Below, piece by piece: positions 1 to 6,519 of a DNA stretch of 7,159 bases. Each line of letters starts with the position of its first letter. Position 1 is the stretch's first letter. The notes beneath the pieces are model-generated. The model searched no databases. It had not been told where the DNA came from and was given only the letters and a program-made list of their open reading frames with translations. The stretch lies in NCBI GenBank assembly GCA_027008965.1, contig JALVDN010000370.1, forward strand, positions 1 to 7,159. Reading direction: 5' to 3'. The stretch comes from Flavobacteriales bacterium (GTDB lineage Bacteria; Bacteroidota; Bacteroidia; Flavobacteriales; Flavobacteriaceae). The translations under genes were made by a program, and so were the position numbers.

Positions 1-53
1 AAATCTCTTTTGTTTTCGTTATACCACTCCTGGATACGTTTTGCTACTTCCAC
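1..53 (-). CDS. mutY: Probable A/G-specific adenine glycosylase MutY, N-terminal fragment (runs off the left edge)
   Basis: Only 17 codons and two bases are visible. Read from a GTG at 53-51 they give MEVAKRIQEWYNENKRD, followed by a codon beginning TT. From family knowledge, MutY proteins begin with a short helix leading into a WY-x-x-NKRDLPWR motif, and the visible residues WYNENKRD plus a likely Leu fit that well. MutY removes adenine mispaired with 8-oxoguanine in base-excision repair in the cytoplasm. No ATG is present between the stop of the upstream TPM gene (75-77) and this motif, so GTG is the best start; an ATT start or a start inside the upstream gene cannot be excluded. The 21-bp gap suggests read-through from the upstream operon. 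The call rests on one short motif; the Fe-S cluster and catalytic residues are outside the window. Confidence 0.55.
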   Translation of the reverse strand, partial: MEVAKRIQEWYNENKRD

Positions 54-74
54 GACAAGAATCCAAATAAAATT

Positions 75-875
75 TTACCAACTTCCACCGGCACCTCCTC
101 CGCCGAAACCTCCTCCGCCGAAACCTCCGGAAAATCCGCCCCCGCCAAAACCTCCGAAGCCTCCGGATGAGGTTCCGCCGCCGAATCCACCGCCCCAAAA
201 AACGGGGCCTCTTCTGTCAATGGTATAGCCGCCGTCATCGCCTCCATGACCTCCATAACGTTTTGAAAGCCAGAAAATAATAATGAAAAGAATAAGGGCT
301 ATAATCAAAACATTCCACAAGTCGTCATTTTTGTTTTTTAGTGTATTTCCGGCCTTGAATTTGCCTTGTAAAATGGAGAAAATCACATCGGCGGCCCGGT
401 TAACTCCACCTATGTAATCCCCTTTTTTAAAATGCGGAATCAATATTTTTTCAACAATCCGCTTGGAAAGTGCATCGGTTAAACGGTCTTCAACCCCATA
501 ACCGGTAGCGATAAAAACTTTTCTCTCCTTGGGGGCAATCAAAATAAAAATTCCGTTGTCTTCCCTTTCTTGACCTATTCCCCATTTATGTGCCCAATTG
601 GTAGCATAGAAATTGATATCTCTTCCTTGCAAGCTCGGAATACTCGCCACCACGATTTGGGTCCCGGTTGAATCACTGTAACGGATCAGTTTTTGTTCCA
701 GTGCTTTTTCCTGTCCGTCCGGGAAAATATTTGCATAGTCATAAACCGAGGTTTGGACCTTGGGAATGGCGGGTAAACCGTCATCATCCAAAGGTGGCAT
801 GGTTTGTCCGGAAACAAGCCAAGAAAAAAGAGCCATCAGTATAAAAATCAATTTACTTCGAAAAGGAAATATCAT
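75..875 (-). CDS. Membrane-anchored TPM-domain (YgcG-type) protein with Gly-rich C-terminal tail
   Basis: A 266-residue TPM-domain protein (TPM_phosphatase family, formerly DUF477; related to plant TLP18.3 and bacterial YgcG). Residues 1-24 are a signal peptide (hydrophobic core FILMALFSWLVSG). The TPM domain spans about 40-172, with the family features VYDYANIF, TQIVVASI, WGIGQEREDNGIFILIA and ATGYGVEDRLTD. One membrane helix lies at about 187-203, followed by a tail that from about 226 is almost entirely Gly and Phe and ends GGSW, as many family members do. The domain therefore faces the periplasm and the tail the cytoplasm. The start at 875 supplies the complete signal peptide and overlaps the previous TPM gene by 23 bp; the ATG at 836 would remove its n-region. 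The biochemical role in bacteria is unsettled: phosphatase activity is reported for the plant relative only. Confidence 0.93.
   Translation of the reverse strand: MIFPFRSKLIFILMALFSWLVSGQTMPPLDDDGLPAIPKVQTSVYDYANIFPDGQEKALEQKLIRYSDSTGTQIVVASIPSLQGRDINFYATNWAHKWGIGQEREDNGIFILIAPKERKVFIATGYGVEDRLTDALSKRIVEKILIPHFKKGDYIGGVNRAADVIFSILQGKFKAGNTLKNKNDDLWNVLIIALILFIIIFWLSKRYGGHGGDDGGYTIDRRGPVFWGGGFGGGTSSGGFGGFGGGGFSGGFGGGGFGGGGAGGSW
94..123 (-). repeat. Perfect 15-bp tandem duplication within the Gly-rich tail
   Basis: On the + strand the unit cctcctccgccgaaa occurs twice without a mismatch, at 94-108 and 109-123, and decays into related CCTCC/CCGCC units up to about 200. It lies inside the TPM gene and encodes the repeated Gly/Phe units of its C-terminal tail (residues about 226-264). 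The unit is a multiple of three, so slippage would change tail length without breaking the frame. Confidence 0.85.
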
Positions 876-1296
876 CGGGCAGTTCGTTTATATCGTCATC
901 TTGATAGGGAAAATAATTTTTCAATTGGTTTCCGATTTCTTCAATTGCTTGAATCAATCCTTCGGTGTATTGTTCTTTCTTGAAATGGGATTGTAAAATA
1001 TCACGAATGGTTTGCCAAAATTCAGGTCCTACTTTCCGGTGTATTCCTTCATCTCCTACCACGGCGAATTTTCTCCGGTCCACATCAATAAAAATCAACA
1101 CCCCGTTTCGCAAAGCGGTTTTATCCATCCCTAATTTTTTAAAAGTTTTCACTGCTTGCTCCAGGATGTCTCCTTCGGTTTTTTTATGTAGATGCACTCT
1201 TATTTCTCCCGATGTATTTTTCTCCGCCCTGCCGATGGCTTCCAGAATTTGTTTTTCTTGTTCGTCGTTGATAAACCATTTGAAATCAGGATGCAT
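853..1296 (-). CDS. TPM-domain protein, soluble (no signal peptide)
   Basis: A 147-residue protein made up almost wholly of one TPM domain. Visible family features are AEKNTSGEIRVHL (about 24-36), LRNGVLIFIDVDRRKFAVVG (62-81), GDEGIHRKVGPEFW (81-94), HFKKEQYTEGL (104-114) and the C-terminal YFPYQDDDINELPDDIS (118-134 and following), which closely resembles flavobacterial homologues. No signal peptide or membrane helix is present, so it is predicted to be cytoplasmic, unlike the paralogue that follows. The ATG lies 8 bp after the lemA stop and its own end overlaps the next gene by 23 bp, so the three are almost certainly co-translated. From family knowledge the paired short and long TPM genes behind lemA recur in Flavobacteriia; their shared function is unknown. 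Confidence 0.94.
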   Translation of the reverse strand: MHPDFKWFINDEQEKQILEAIGRAEKNTSGEIRVHLHKKTEGDILEQAVKTFKKLGMDKTALRNGVLIFIDVDRRKFAVVGDEGIHRKVGPEFWQTIRDILQSHFKKEQYTEGLIQAIEEIGNQLKNYFPYQDDDINELPDDISFSK

Positions 1297-1304
1297 GGCT
1301 TGAA

Positions 1305-1895
1305 TTAAAATTTAACCTCCGGGGCTTTTTCCGCACCTTTTGCGGCTTGGAAATAAGGTTTGGGTTCAAAACCGAACATACGGGCCATTAAATTATTCGG
1401 GAAAACACGGATATGTTTGTTGTATTTGGACACCACTTCATTGAAACGGTTTCGCTCTACATTGATCCGGTTTTCGGTTCCTTCCAGTTGGCTTTGAAGT
1501 TCTAGAAAATGTTGGTCGGCTTTTAGGTCGGGATAGCGTTCCACCACCAATAACAAACTCTTCAATGCATTGGCTAAGGCGCCCTGGGATTGTTGGAATT
1601 TTTGAAGTTGCTCGGGCGTCAGGTTATTGGCATCTATTTTGGTTTGTGTGGCTTGTGCACGTGCTTTGACCACGGCTTCCAGTGTTTCTTTTTCATGTGC
1701 GGCATAGCCCTTTACGGTATTTACCAAATTGGGAATCAAATCGGCACGGCGTTGATAGGCACTTTCTACATTGCCCCATTGTTGGGTAACACTTTCTTGT
1801 AAGGAAACAGCCGTATTATAAAAGCCTTTGAAGTAAGAATAGGCTCCTAAAATCAACAGGAAAATAATTGCGAGGGTAATATAGGTTTTCTTCAT
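1305..1895 (-). CDS. lemA: LemA family membrane protein
   Basis: A 196-residue LemA-family protein. A single N-terminal membrane helix occupies about residues 5-22, with a short N-terminus, and the rest is a long helical domain. Diagnostic motifs are YQRRADLIPNLVNTVKGYA (about 47-65) with AAHEKE, VVERYPDLKAD (117-127), F-x-x-LQSQLEGTENRI (130-144), RNRFNEVVSKYN (148-159) and FPNNLMARMFGF (165-176), all typical. The C-terminus, EKAPEVKF, is also family-typical. LemA proteins were named after a Listeria epitope; in other bacteria they sit beside TPM proteins or the HtpX protease, and their molecular role is not established. The gene starts 49 bp after batC, the largest gap in the window, so it may have its own promoter or be read from the bat genes. 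Confidence 0.97.
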   Translation of the reverse strand: MKKTYITLAIIFLLILGAYSYFKGFYNTAVSLQESVTQQWGNVESAYQRRADLIPNLVNTVKGYAAHEKETLEAVVKARAQATQTKIDANNLTPEQLQKFQQSQGALANALKSLLLVVERYPDLKADQHFLELQSQLEGTENRINVERNRFNEVVSKYNKHIRVFPNNLMARMFGFEPKPYFQAAKGAEKAPEVKF

Positions 1896-1913
1896 GGTGA
1901 TATAAATTTTATT

Positions 1914-1921
1914 TAAAGATA
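1914..1921 (-). promoter_or_regulatory. Possible Bacteroidota -7 promoter element ahead of lemA
   Basis: On the minus strand the octamer TATCTTTA lies 18 bp upstream of the lemA ATG, in a very A+T-rich 49-bp gap. It matches the Bacteroidota -7 consensus TAnnTTTG in all but the last base. No good TTG -33 element is seen at the right distance, so the assignment is weak. It is the only candidate promoter I can point to, and would let the lemA-TPM cassette be expressed apart from the bat genes. Confidence 0.25.
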
Positions 1922-1944
1922 CGATTTTAAATTTTATTTCATGT

Positions 1945-2898
1945 TTACCAGTCCTTGTCTTGTTTGATTCTTACGGCTTTGGCTTTACGTGCTTTCACTT
2001 TTTTCAGGGTTTGATTTTCTTTGTTTTTCAAGGCTTGAAGAATACGCATGGTTTCTTCGGGCGTGAGTTTGCTTTTTCTTTGAGGTTTTCCGTTTTGTTT
2101 TGATTTTTCTTTTCCGGATTGATTTTGGTTTTGAGATTGGTCAGGTTTATTGGGCTGTTGTTTATTTTGTTTGTCCTTGCCCTGATCTTGCTTATTTTTT
2201 TTCTCTTTATTGTTTTTGTCCTGTTTGTTTTTATTGTCTTGTTTTTGGTTATTGTTGTTCTGTTGGTTTTTATTTTCTTGATCTTTGTTCTGCTTATTCT
2301 TATTGTCTTTATTTTGTTGGTTTTTGTTTTTTTGATTTGACTTGTTTTTTTGGTTTTTATTTTGGTCTTTGTTTTGTTTATTTTTATCGTTTTGGTTTTG
2401 CTTATTATTTTGATTTTTATTCTGTTGTTTATTCTTTTGTTTGTTCCTTTGATTTTGCTTTTGCTTTTTCAACATTTTTTTGGCCAACGCATAATTATAG
2501 CGTGTTTCATCGTCTTCCGGATTGTTGCGCAAAGCGTTTTTATAGGCTTCCACCGCTTGTGCATATTGTTTTTTGTTGAAGTAAATATTGCCGATATTAT
2601 GCCAAGCCATGGCTTTTAGTTGTTTGTTTTTGGAAATGCTTGCGGCTTTTTTGAAATATTCCAATGCTTCGCCGGGTCTTTTCTGCACCAGAAGATTTTC
2701 GGCTAAATTATAAGCCACCGTGTCGGATGGGGCATAATGCAGGGCGGTTTTCCATTCTTTCTCGGCTTCGGATAACCGGTGTTGCTTATATACTTTCCAT
2801 CCGGCCGATGCATAAGCTTGCATCGTATCACGGGCGGTTTGAGCATATACGCCCCATGAGAAAAATATCAATCCTAATAATATTTTATATGTTTTCAT
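1945..2898 (-). CDS. batC: BatC, TPR protein of the aerotolerance operon
   Basis: Using the ATG at 2898 the protein has 317 residues. Residues 1-20 (MKTYKILLGLIFFSWGVYAQ) form a short signal peptide ending in AQ. Three TPR units follow at about 26-59, 60-93 and 98-131, the last clearly visible as AWHNIGNIYFNKKQYAQAVE. From about 145 to 275 the chain is almost only Lys, Asn, Gln and Asp. A conserved C-terminal segment (about 277-317), LTPEETMRILQALKNKENQ and then a basic helix ending in KDW, is characteristic of BatC. BatC is thought to act in the periplasm as a protein-protein adaptor for the BatA/BatB VWA proteins. Another ATG at 2910 adds only MKTI; both starts overlap the end of batB (14 or 26 bp), indicating translational coupling. 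An upstream in-frame ATG at 2973 is unlikely because it buries the signal peptide. Confidence 0.93.
   Translation of the reverse strand: MKTYKILLGLIFFSWGVYAQTARDTMQAYASAGWKVYKQHRLSEAEKEWKTALHYAPSDTVAYNLAENLLVQKRPGEALEYFKKAASISKNKQLKAMAWHNIGNIYFNKKQYAQAVEAYKNALRNNPEDDETRYNYALAKKMLKKQKQNQRNKQKNKQQNKNQNNKQNQNDKNKQNKDQNKNQKNKSNQKNKNQQNKDNKNKQNKDQENKNQQNNNNQKQDNKNKQDKNNKEKKNKQDQGKDKQNKQQPNKPDQSQNQNQSGKEKSKQNGKPQRKSKLTPEETMRILQALKNKENQTLKKVKARKAKAVRIKQDKDW
2074..2466 (-). repeat. Low-complexity Lys/Asn/Gln-coding tract in batC
   Basis: About 130 consecutive codons encode almost only Lys, Asn, Gln, Asp and Glu in irregular short units such as NKQN, KDQN and QNKNQ. The coding strand is strongly A-rich and nearly lacks T, so the + strand reads as T with scattered G. 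There is no exact repeat period. The tract joins the TPR domain to the conserved KDW-ending C-terminus. Confidence 0.9.
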
Positions 2899-3931
2899 GA
2901 TGGTTTTCATTGAACAAGTTGAGGTTTTTAATCCAACGGGTTTCTTTTTCTCCCGTGAGGGAATAGAGAACAAAAAACATTAGTGCCATAAAAAGCATCC
3001 ACTGGTACCGGCTTTTATATTCGGAAATTTTTTTGGTTTCATATTCCTTTCGGTTCAAATTTTTCAAAACTTCTTCCAATTGCTTGACCGCTTGCGCCGA
3101 ATTATTCCCGTCAATATAAACCCCGTGGGTTTCTTGGGCCATTCTATACAATAAAGTTTGATTTCTTTTGGTGACCACCCGTTTGCCTTCTTTATCGGTT
3201 TTATAACCTATAAGTTGTCCGTTTCTTTTGACAGGTATAAGCCCGCCAGTTTCAGTCCCGATGCCCACAGTGATGATTTTGATGCCCATATCTGCCGCCT
3301 CTTTGACTGCGTCAATGGTATTTTCGGAATGATCTTCACCATCCGACAAAATGATTAGAATTTTGTCTGTTTCTTCGTTATCAAAAAAAGTGGTAGCCAA
3401 TGAAACGGCATCTTCCAAAGCGGTTCCTTGGGTGGCCACATCTCCGGGTTTGATTTGTTGTAAAAACAGTTTAGCCGCGGAATAGTCGGTAGTAATAGGA
3501 ACAGCCGGAACGGCCTCACCTGCGTAAATGATAATTCCCACCCGGTCCGAAACCATTTTGTCAATAAGTTTGCTCACAATTTGCTTGGCTTTTTCCAAGC
3601 GGTTGGGTTTCACGTCTTCGGCCAGCATACTTTTGGAAACATCAATGGCAAAAACAATATCGGCGCCTTTTCGCTTGACGGTTTCCAATTTGGTCCCGTA
3701 TTGCGGATTGGCCAAAGCCAGGAATAAAAACAAAAGAGTGAAAGACCAAAAAATCATCTTTATCCAAGGCTTGAAAGGCGAATATTCACGGATAACGAAT
3801 TTTTGTAACCTTTTATCAACAATTGCATTCCTTTTAGAAGATATTTTTCTTCTAAGAAAATAAAACACCATCCAAAACAAGGGAATGATCAGAATTCCAT
3901 ATAAATAAACCGGTTCTTCCCACCTAAACAT
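2885..3931 (-). CDS. batB: BatB, membrane-anchored VWA-domain protein
   Basis: A 348-residue VWA protein with two N-terminal membrane helices (about 9-26 and 58-74), a VWA domain (about 90-290) and a C-terminal helix (about 309-325), the usual BatA/BatB layout. The metal-ion-dependent adhesion site looks complete: DVSKS (97-101), T170 in QGTALEDA, and D197 in SDGED. The segment SMLAEDVKPNRLEKAK after the first motif is typical of Bat VWA proteins. These proteins are believed to work with MoxR ATPases and the DUF58 protein in envelope protein maturation; in Bacteroides fragilis the bat operon affects oxygen tolerance. The Lys in DVSKS, where BatA has Gly, is common in BatB. It starts 18 bp after batA, and its last codons overlap the start of batC. 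Confidence 0.95.
   Translation of the reverse strand: MFRWEEPVYLYGILIIPLFWMVFYFLRRKISSKRNAIVDKRLQKFVIREYSPFKPWIKMIFWSFTLLFLFLALANPQYGTKLETVKRKGADIVFAIDVSKSMLAEDVKPNRLEKAKQIVSKLIDKMVSDRVGIIIYAGEAVPAVPITTDYSAAKLFLQQIKPGDVATQGTALEDAVSLATTFFDNEETDKILIILSDGEDHSENTIDAVKEAADMGIKIITVGIGTETGGLIPVKRNGQLIGYKTDKEGKRVVTKRNQTLLYRMAQETHGVYIDGNNSAQAVKQLEEVLKNLNRKEYETKKISEYKSRYQWMLFMALMFFVLYSLTGEKETRWIKNLNLFNENHHENI
3593..3610 (-). repeat. Direct repeat shared by batA and batB (batB copy)
   Basis: The 18-mer ttccaagcggttgggttt (+ strand) is present here and, identically, at 4616-4633 in batA. Both copies encode KPNRLE just after the first MIDAS motif, so the repeat reflects the paralogy of the two VWA genes. 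Confidence 0.8.
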
Positions 3932-3949
3932 AGTATTGTATTTTCAGTT

Positions 3950-4966
3950 TTACACAATTCCTTTTAAAATCATTTGTCTAAGTATCCAAACAATAAACAG
4001 CAAAATAACTGCTGACCACAATAAAGGTCTGAACAGTTCTTTGTATTGATAATATTTGGTCACTTCCAATTTGGATTTTTCCAGTTTGTCAATTTCATCA
4101 TAAATTTCTTTCAATTTTTTATTGTCTGATGCTCGATAATATTTCCCGCCGGTTTCCCGGGCTATTTTTTTCAACAATTTTTCATCGATTTCCACACGTT
4201 GATTTACATATTCTATTCGTCCGTTTTCATAAAGAATAGGAAAAGGAGCAATACCATTGGTCCCGATTCCGATGGTGTAAACTTTGATGCCGAATTGCTT
4301 GGCCAATTCCAAAGCGGTTTGCGGATCAATGGCCCCCGTGTTGTTCACGCCGTCGGTCATGAGGATGATCACTTTGCTTTTGGCTTGACTGTCTTTGATT
4401 CTGTTAACCGCCGTTGCAAGTCCCATCCCTATGGCGGTGCCTTGCTCAATCTGCTTGAACAGCTTGAAATAGTCAATTTCTTTGATAGCTTTTATCAAAA
4501 TATGATGATCGGATGTCAATGGAACCCTGGTGAAAGCTTCACCTGCATATAAAACCAATCCGAACCTGTCATTAGGCCGTTTTTTGATAAACTCAATAGC
4601 TGTTCGTTTCAAGGCTTCCAAGCGGTTGGGTTTGAAATCTTTAGCCAACATACTCCCCGACACGTCCACGGCCAAAACGATATCCACACCGTAAATCCGT
4701 TTGGTGTGTGTGCTAACATCCACACTTCTGGGCCTCGACATGGCAACAACAAGCAATACAAAGACCGCTAACATCAACCACGGAATGCTTGTTTTCAATA
4801 AATTTTTATAGGTACGTTTCTTTTTTAAGAAGTGGGCAAAGGGGTAAATCAAAACCGGTTTATCCGACCGGTTTACTTTCCACATCCAAAATACTATAAC
4901 CGGCATCAAAATCAATAGCCACAGCCATTGCGGATGTAATATTTCAAAATTTTCTCCTATCCTCAT
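3950..4966 (-). CDS. batA: BatA, membrane-anchored VWA-domain protein
   Basis: A 338-residue VWA protein. Membrane helices lie at about 13-30 and 61-76, and a C-terminal one at about 313-329, with the VWA domain (about 93-295) between them. The metal-binding MIDAS residues are intact: DVSGS (101-105), T177 in QGTAIGMGLA, and D205 in MTDGVNNT. Also typical are LVLYAGEAFTRVPLTSD (about 137-153) and YTIGIGTNG (230-238). It is the paralogue of the next gene, batB. BatA is thought to be a partner of the MoxR ATPase and to use metal-dependent ligand binding in assembling envelope proteins; the client proteins are unknown. The start codon overlaps the stop of the BatD-like gene by 4 bp (ATGA), a translational-coupling arrangement that also fixes the start. 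Confidence 0.96.
   Translation of the reverse strand: MRIGENFEILHPQWLWLLILMPVIVFWMWKVNRSDKPVLIYPFAHFLKKKRTYKNLLKTSIPWLMLAVFVLLVVAMSRPRSVDVSTHTKRIYGVDIVLAVDVSGSMLAKDFKPNRLEALKRTAIEFIKKRPNDRFGLVLYAGEAFTRVPLTSDHHILIKAIKEIDYFKLFKQIEQGTAIGMGLATAVNRIKDSQAKSKVIILMTDGVNNTGAIDPQTALELAKQFGIKVYTIGIGTNGIAPFPILYENGRIEYVNQRVEIDEKLLKKIARETGGKYYRASDNKKLKEIYDEIDKLEKSKLEVTKYYQYKELFRPLLWSAVILLFIVWILRQMILKGIV
4616..4633 (-). repeat. Direct repeat shared by batA and batB (batA copy)
   Basis: The second copy of the 18-mer ttccaagcggttgggttt, 1,023 bp from the copy in batB. It encodes the KPNRLE segment. Because the distance is a multiple of three, recombination between the copies would give an in-frame batA-batB fusion. 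Confidence 0.8.
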
Positions 4967-6519
4967 TGTTCTTCACTATCGGTTTGCGTGCTAAAAATGA
5001 TTTCGTCAACGATTTTCTCATGTTTTTCCCCTTCAGGATAAACCAATATCAAAGTCCGGAATTTTTTTCCGTTATACATCAATCTCCCTTTAATTTTTTT
5101 ATCCGGATTATTTTTTATTACTCCTTGTAGGACATTATCTTCATGGATGTTCCACTCAACCGGTCCGTATTTTTCTTCCACCTGGGTTTTTAGTAGAGAG
5201 AATAATTCTGTTTTGTCCATTTCCTTTTTCAAATCCCAAATCCAAATATTTTCTTCTATTTGTCCGGCATTTCCTCGTAAAAAGACATATTCTTCCAATA
5301 CATTACTTAAAGTATCGGGCGGGAAATAGGTTTCGTCTGCCACCGGGACAACAGGCGTTTTTAATTTGAATGAAGGCGATGAGCCGTAAGACACTTCAAA
5401 CCATTTGGATGGCGGTGGAATTTGATCTACAATAGCAACAACTTGACCGGTAAAAGAGGATATTTTATGTCCGAGGTATTTATGGATCAACCATCCTCCA
5501 ATGATAAGAACTAAAAGTCCGGTTGCACTTGCAATGATTCTTTTTTTTCTTTTTTCACGCTTGATTTGTTCACGACGAATACGTTCTTCACGCTCTTTTT
5601 CTTCTTCAATTTTGTTTAAAATATTTTGAATATGGTCTATGATTTGTTTGATATTTTCAACATCTTTTTCTTGTTCGGGAGGGTAGGGTTTCAACTTGGC
5701 GAATTTGGCCAAATCGGCTCGTTTTAAAGTTTCTTTTAGTTGAGTGATGAACGACGGATTTATTTTTTCTCCGTTTTCAAATACGTAATTATATAAATCT
5801 TGTATTAAATGAGTCGAAATCCTTTCTTTGGCGGGCAATCCGGTTGTCTCTTCAATATATGTTCTCAATATGTCAGTGAGTTCAACATAAAGCTCATCCG
5901 TGGGAATTCTTTCTTTGTCCGCATAAATTTTATTCCATCTCCTAATGGCTTTTTCATAAGGAGAGAGTACTTCCTCGGGGGATAAAACTTTTTTCTTCCG
6001 TAAATAATATATTGCCGCCGGAATAAGCAACAATAAAATGAGCCATGCATATCGCCACCAACCTGATTGACGAATTTTTACTTTCGGTTTATAATTTATG
6101 GGAATAACAGGTTTGAAACCGTATAACCCTTGTTTGGTGGTATCAACCACCACATCTTTTACATATACCCGGATGCTATCCGTATAAAAAACACTGTCGT
6201 TAATTCTCACCGGCAATGACGGAATAACATAATGCCCGCTATCCCAAGCCGTGAGAAAATAGGTTTGTTTTAATTGTAATTTATTTTGATCGTGTGATGT
6301 ATCAACCGGCAATATTTCAACCACTTCCAAATTTCCAAACACCTTATGCCGCGGAAAAGTAATTTGCGAAATTGTATCCGTCAAAGTGGAGAGAACATAC
6401 TTTATTTGTTCGCCTATCAAAATGCTATCCCTGTCCACCGAAGCCGAAACTTTCTGGCCACGAACAAAAGGCATCATCAAACCCGTCAACAATATGCTCC
6501 AAAATATTTTTTTCTTCAT
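4963..6519 (-). CDS. BatD-like/DUF4381-type two-pass membrane protein of the bat operon
   Basis: A 518-residue protein encoded between the DUF58 and batA genes, the position of the BatD-like or DUF4381-type protein of Bacteroidota bat operons. Residues 1-22 are a signal peptide (ending RGQ). Residues about 23-125 look like an all-beta, Ig-like periplasmic domain (SASVDRDSILIGEQIKY is BatD-like). The first membrane helix is at about 155-173. A cytoplasmic helical part at 180-325 holds the family motif ELYVELTDILRTYIEETTGL (209-228) and a strongly charged Lys/Glu/Arg coiled coil (about 300-327). A second membrane helix (about 328-346) is followed by a C-terminal domain of roughly 170 residues that I cannot assign. 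It overlaps the DUF58 stop by 1 bp (TAATG) and batA by 4 bp. It probably links the cytoplasmic MoxR/DUF58 side with the periplasmic side, which is inference from topology. Confidence 0.85.
   Translation of the reverse strand: MKKKIFWSILLTGLMMPFVRGQKVSASVDRDSILIGEQIKYVLSTLTDTISQITFPRHKVFGNLEVVEILPVDTSHDQNKLQLKQTYFLTAWDSGHYVIPSLPVRINDSVFYTDSIRVYVKDVVVDTTKQGLYGFKPVIPINYKPKVKIRQSGWWRYAWLILLLLIPAAIYYLRKKKVLSPEEVLSPYEKAIRRWNKIYADKERIPTDELYVELTDILRTYIEETTGLPAKERISTHLIQDLYNYVFENGEKINPSFITQLKETLKRADLAKFAKLKPYPPEQEKDVENIKQIIDHIQNILNKIEEEKEREERIRREQIKREKRKKRIIASATGLLVLIIGGWLIHKYLGHKISSFTGQVVAIVDQIPPPSKWFEVSYGSSPSFKLKTPVVPVADETYFPPDTLSNVLEEYVFLRGNAGQIEENIWIWDLKKEMDKTELFSLLKTQVEEKYGPVEWNIHEDNVLQGVIKNNPDKKIKGRLMYNGKKFRTLILVYPEGEKHEKIVDEIIFSTQTDSEEQ

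Noticed and set aside
54..74. Transcription terminator after the TPM gene
   Set aside because: The gap contains only a short AAAATTTT palindrome and no G+C-rich stem followed by a T run, and the next gene appears to start within 21 bp.
94..200. Possible CRISPR-like or minisatellite array
   Set aside because: The units are 15 bp or shorter, with no unique spacers, and lie inside a coding region; they are explained by Gly-rich codons.
10..228. + strand Pro-rich open frame (PPPPKPP repeats)
   Set aside because: It is the exact antisense of the Gly-rich tail of the TPM protein, whose frame is supported by a complete domain, signal peptide and membrane anchor.
2100..2619. Overlapping + strand open frames encoding Phe/Leu/Ile/Val-rich, membrane-like proteins
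   Set aside because: They are the antisense of the Lys/Asn/Gln tract and TPR part of batC. A T-rich strand with few stops gives hydrophobic translations by composition; no start context or homology supports them.
2911..2973. Longer batC start at 2973
   Set aside because: It would overlap batB by 89 bp and put 25 charged residues ahead of a clear signal peptide. The ATGs at 2898 and 2910 fit better.
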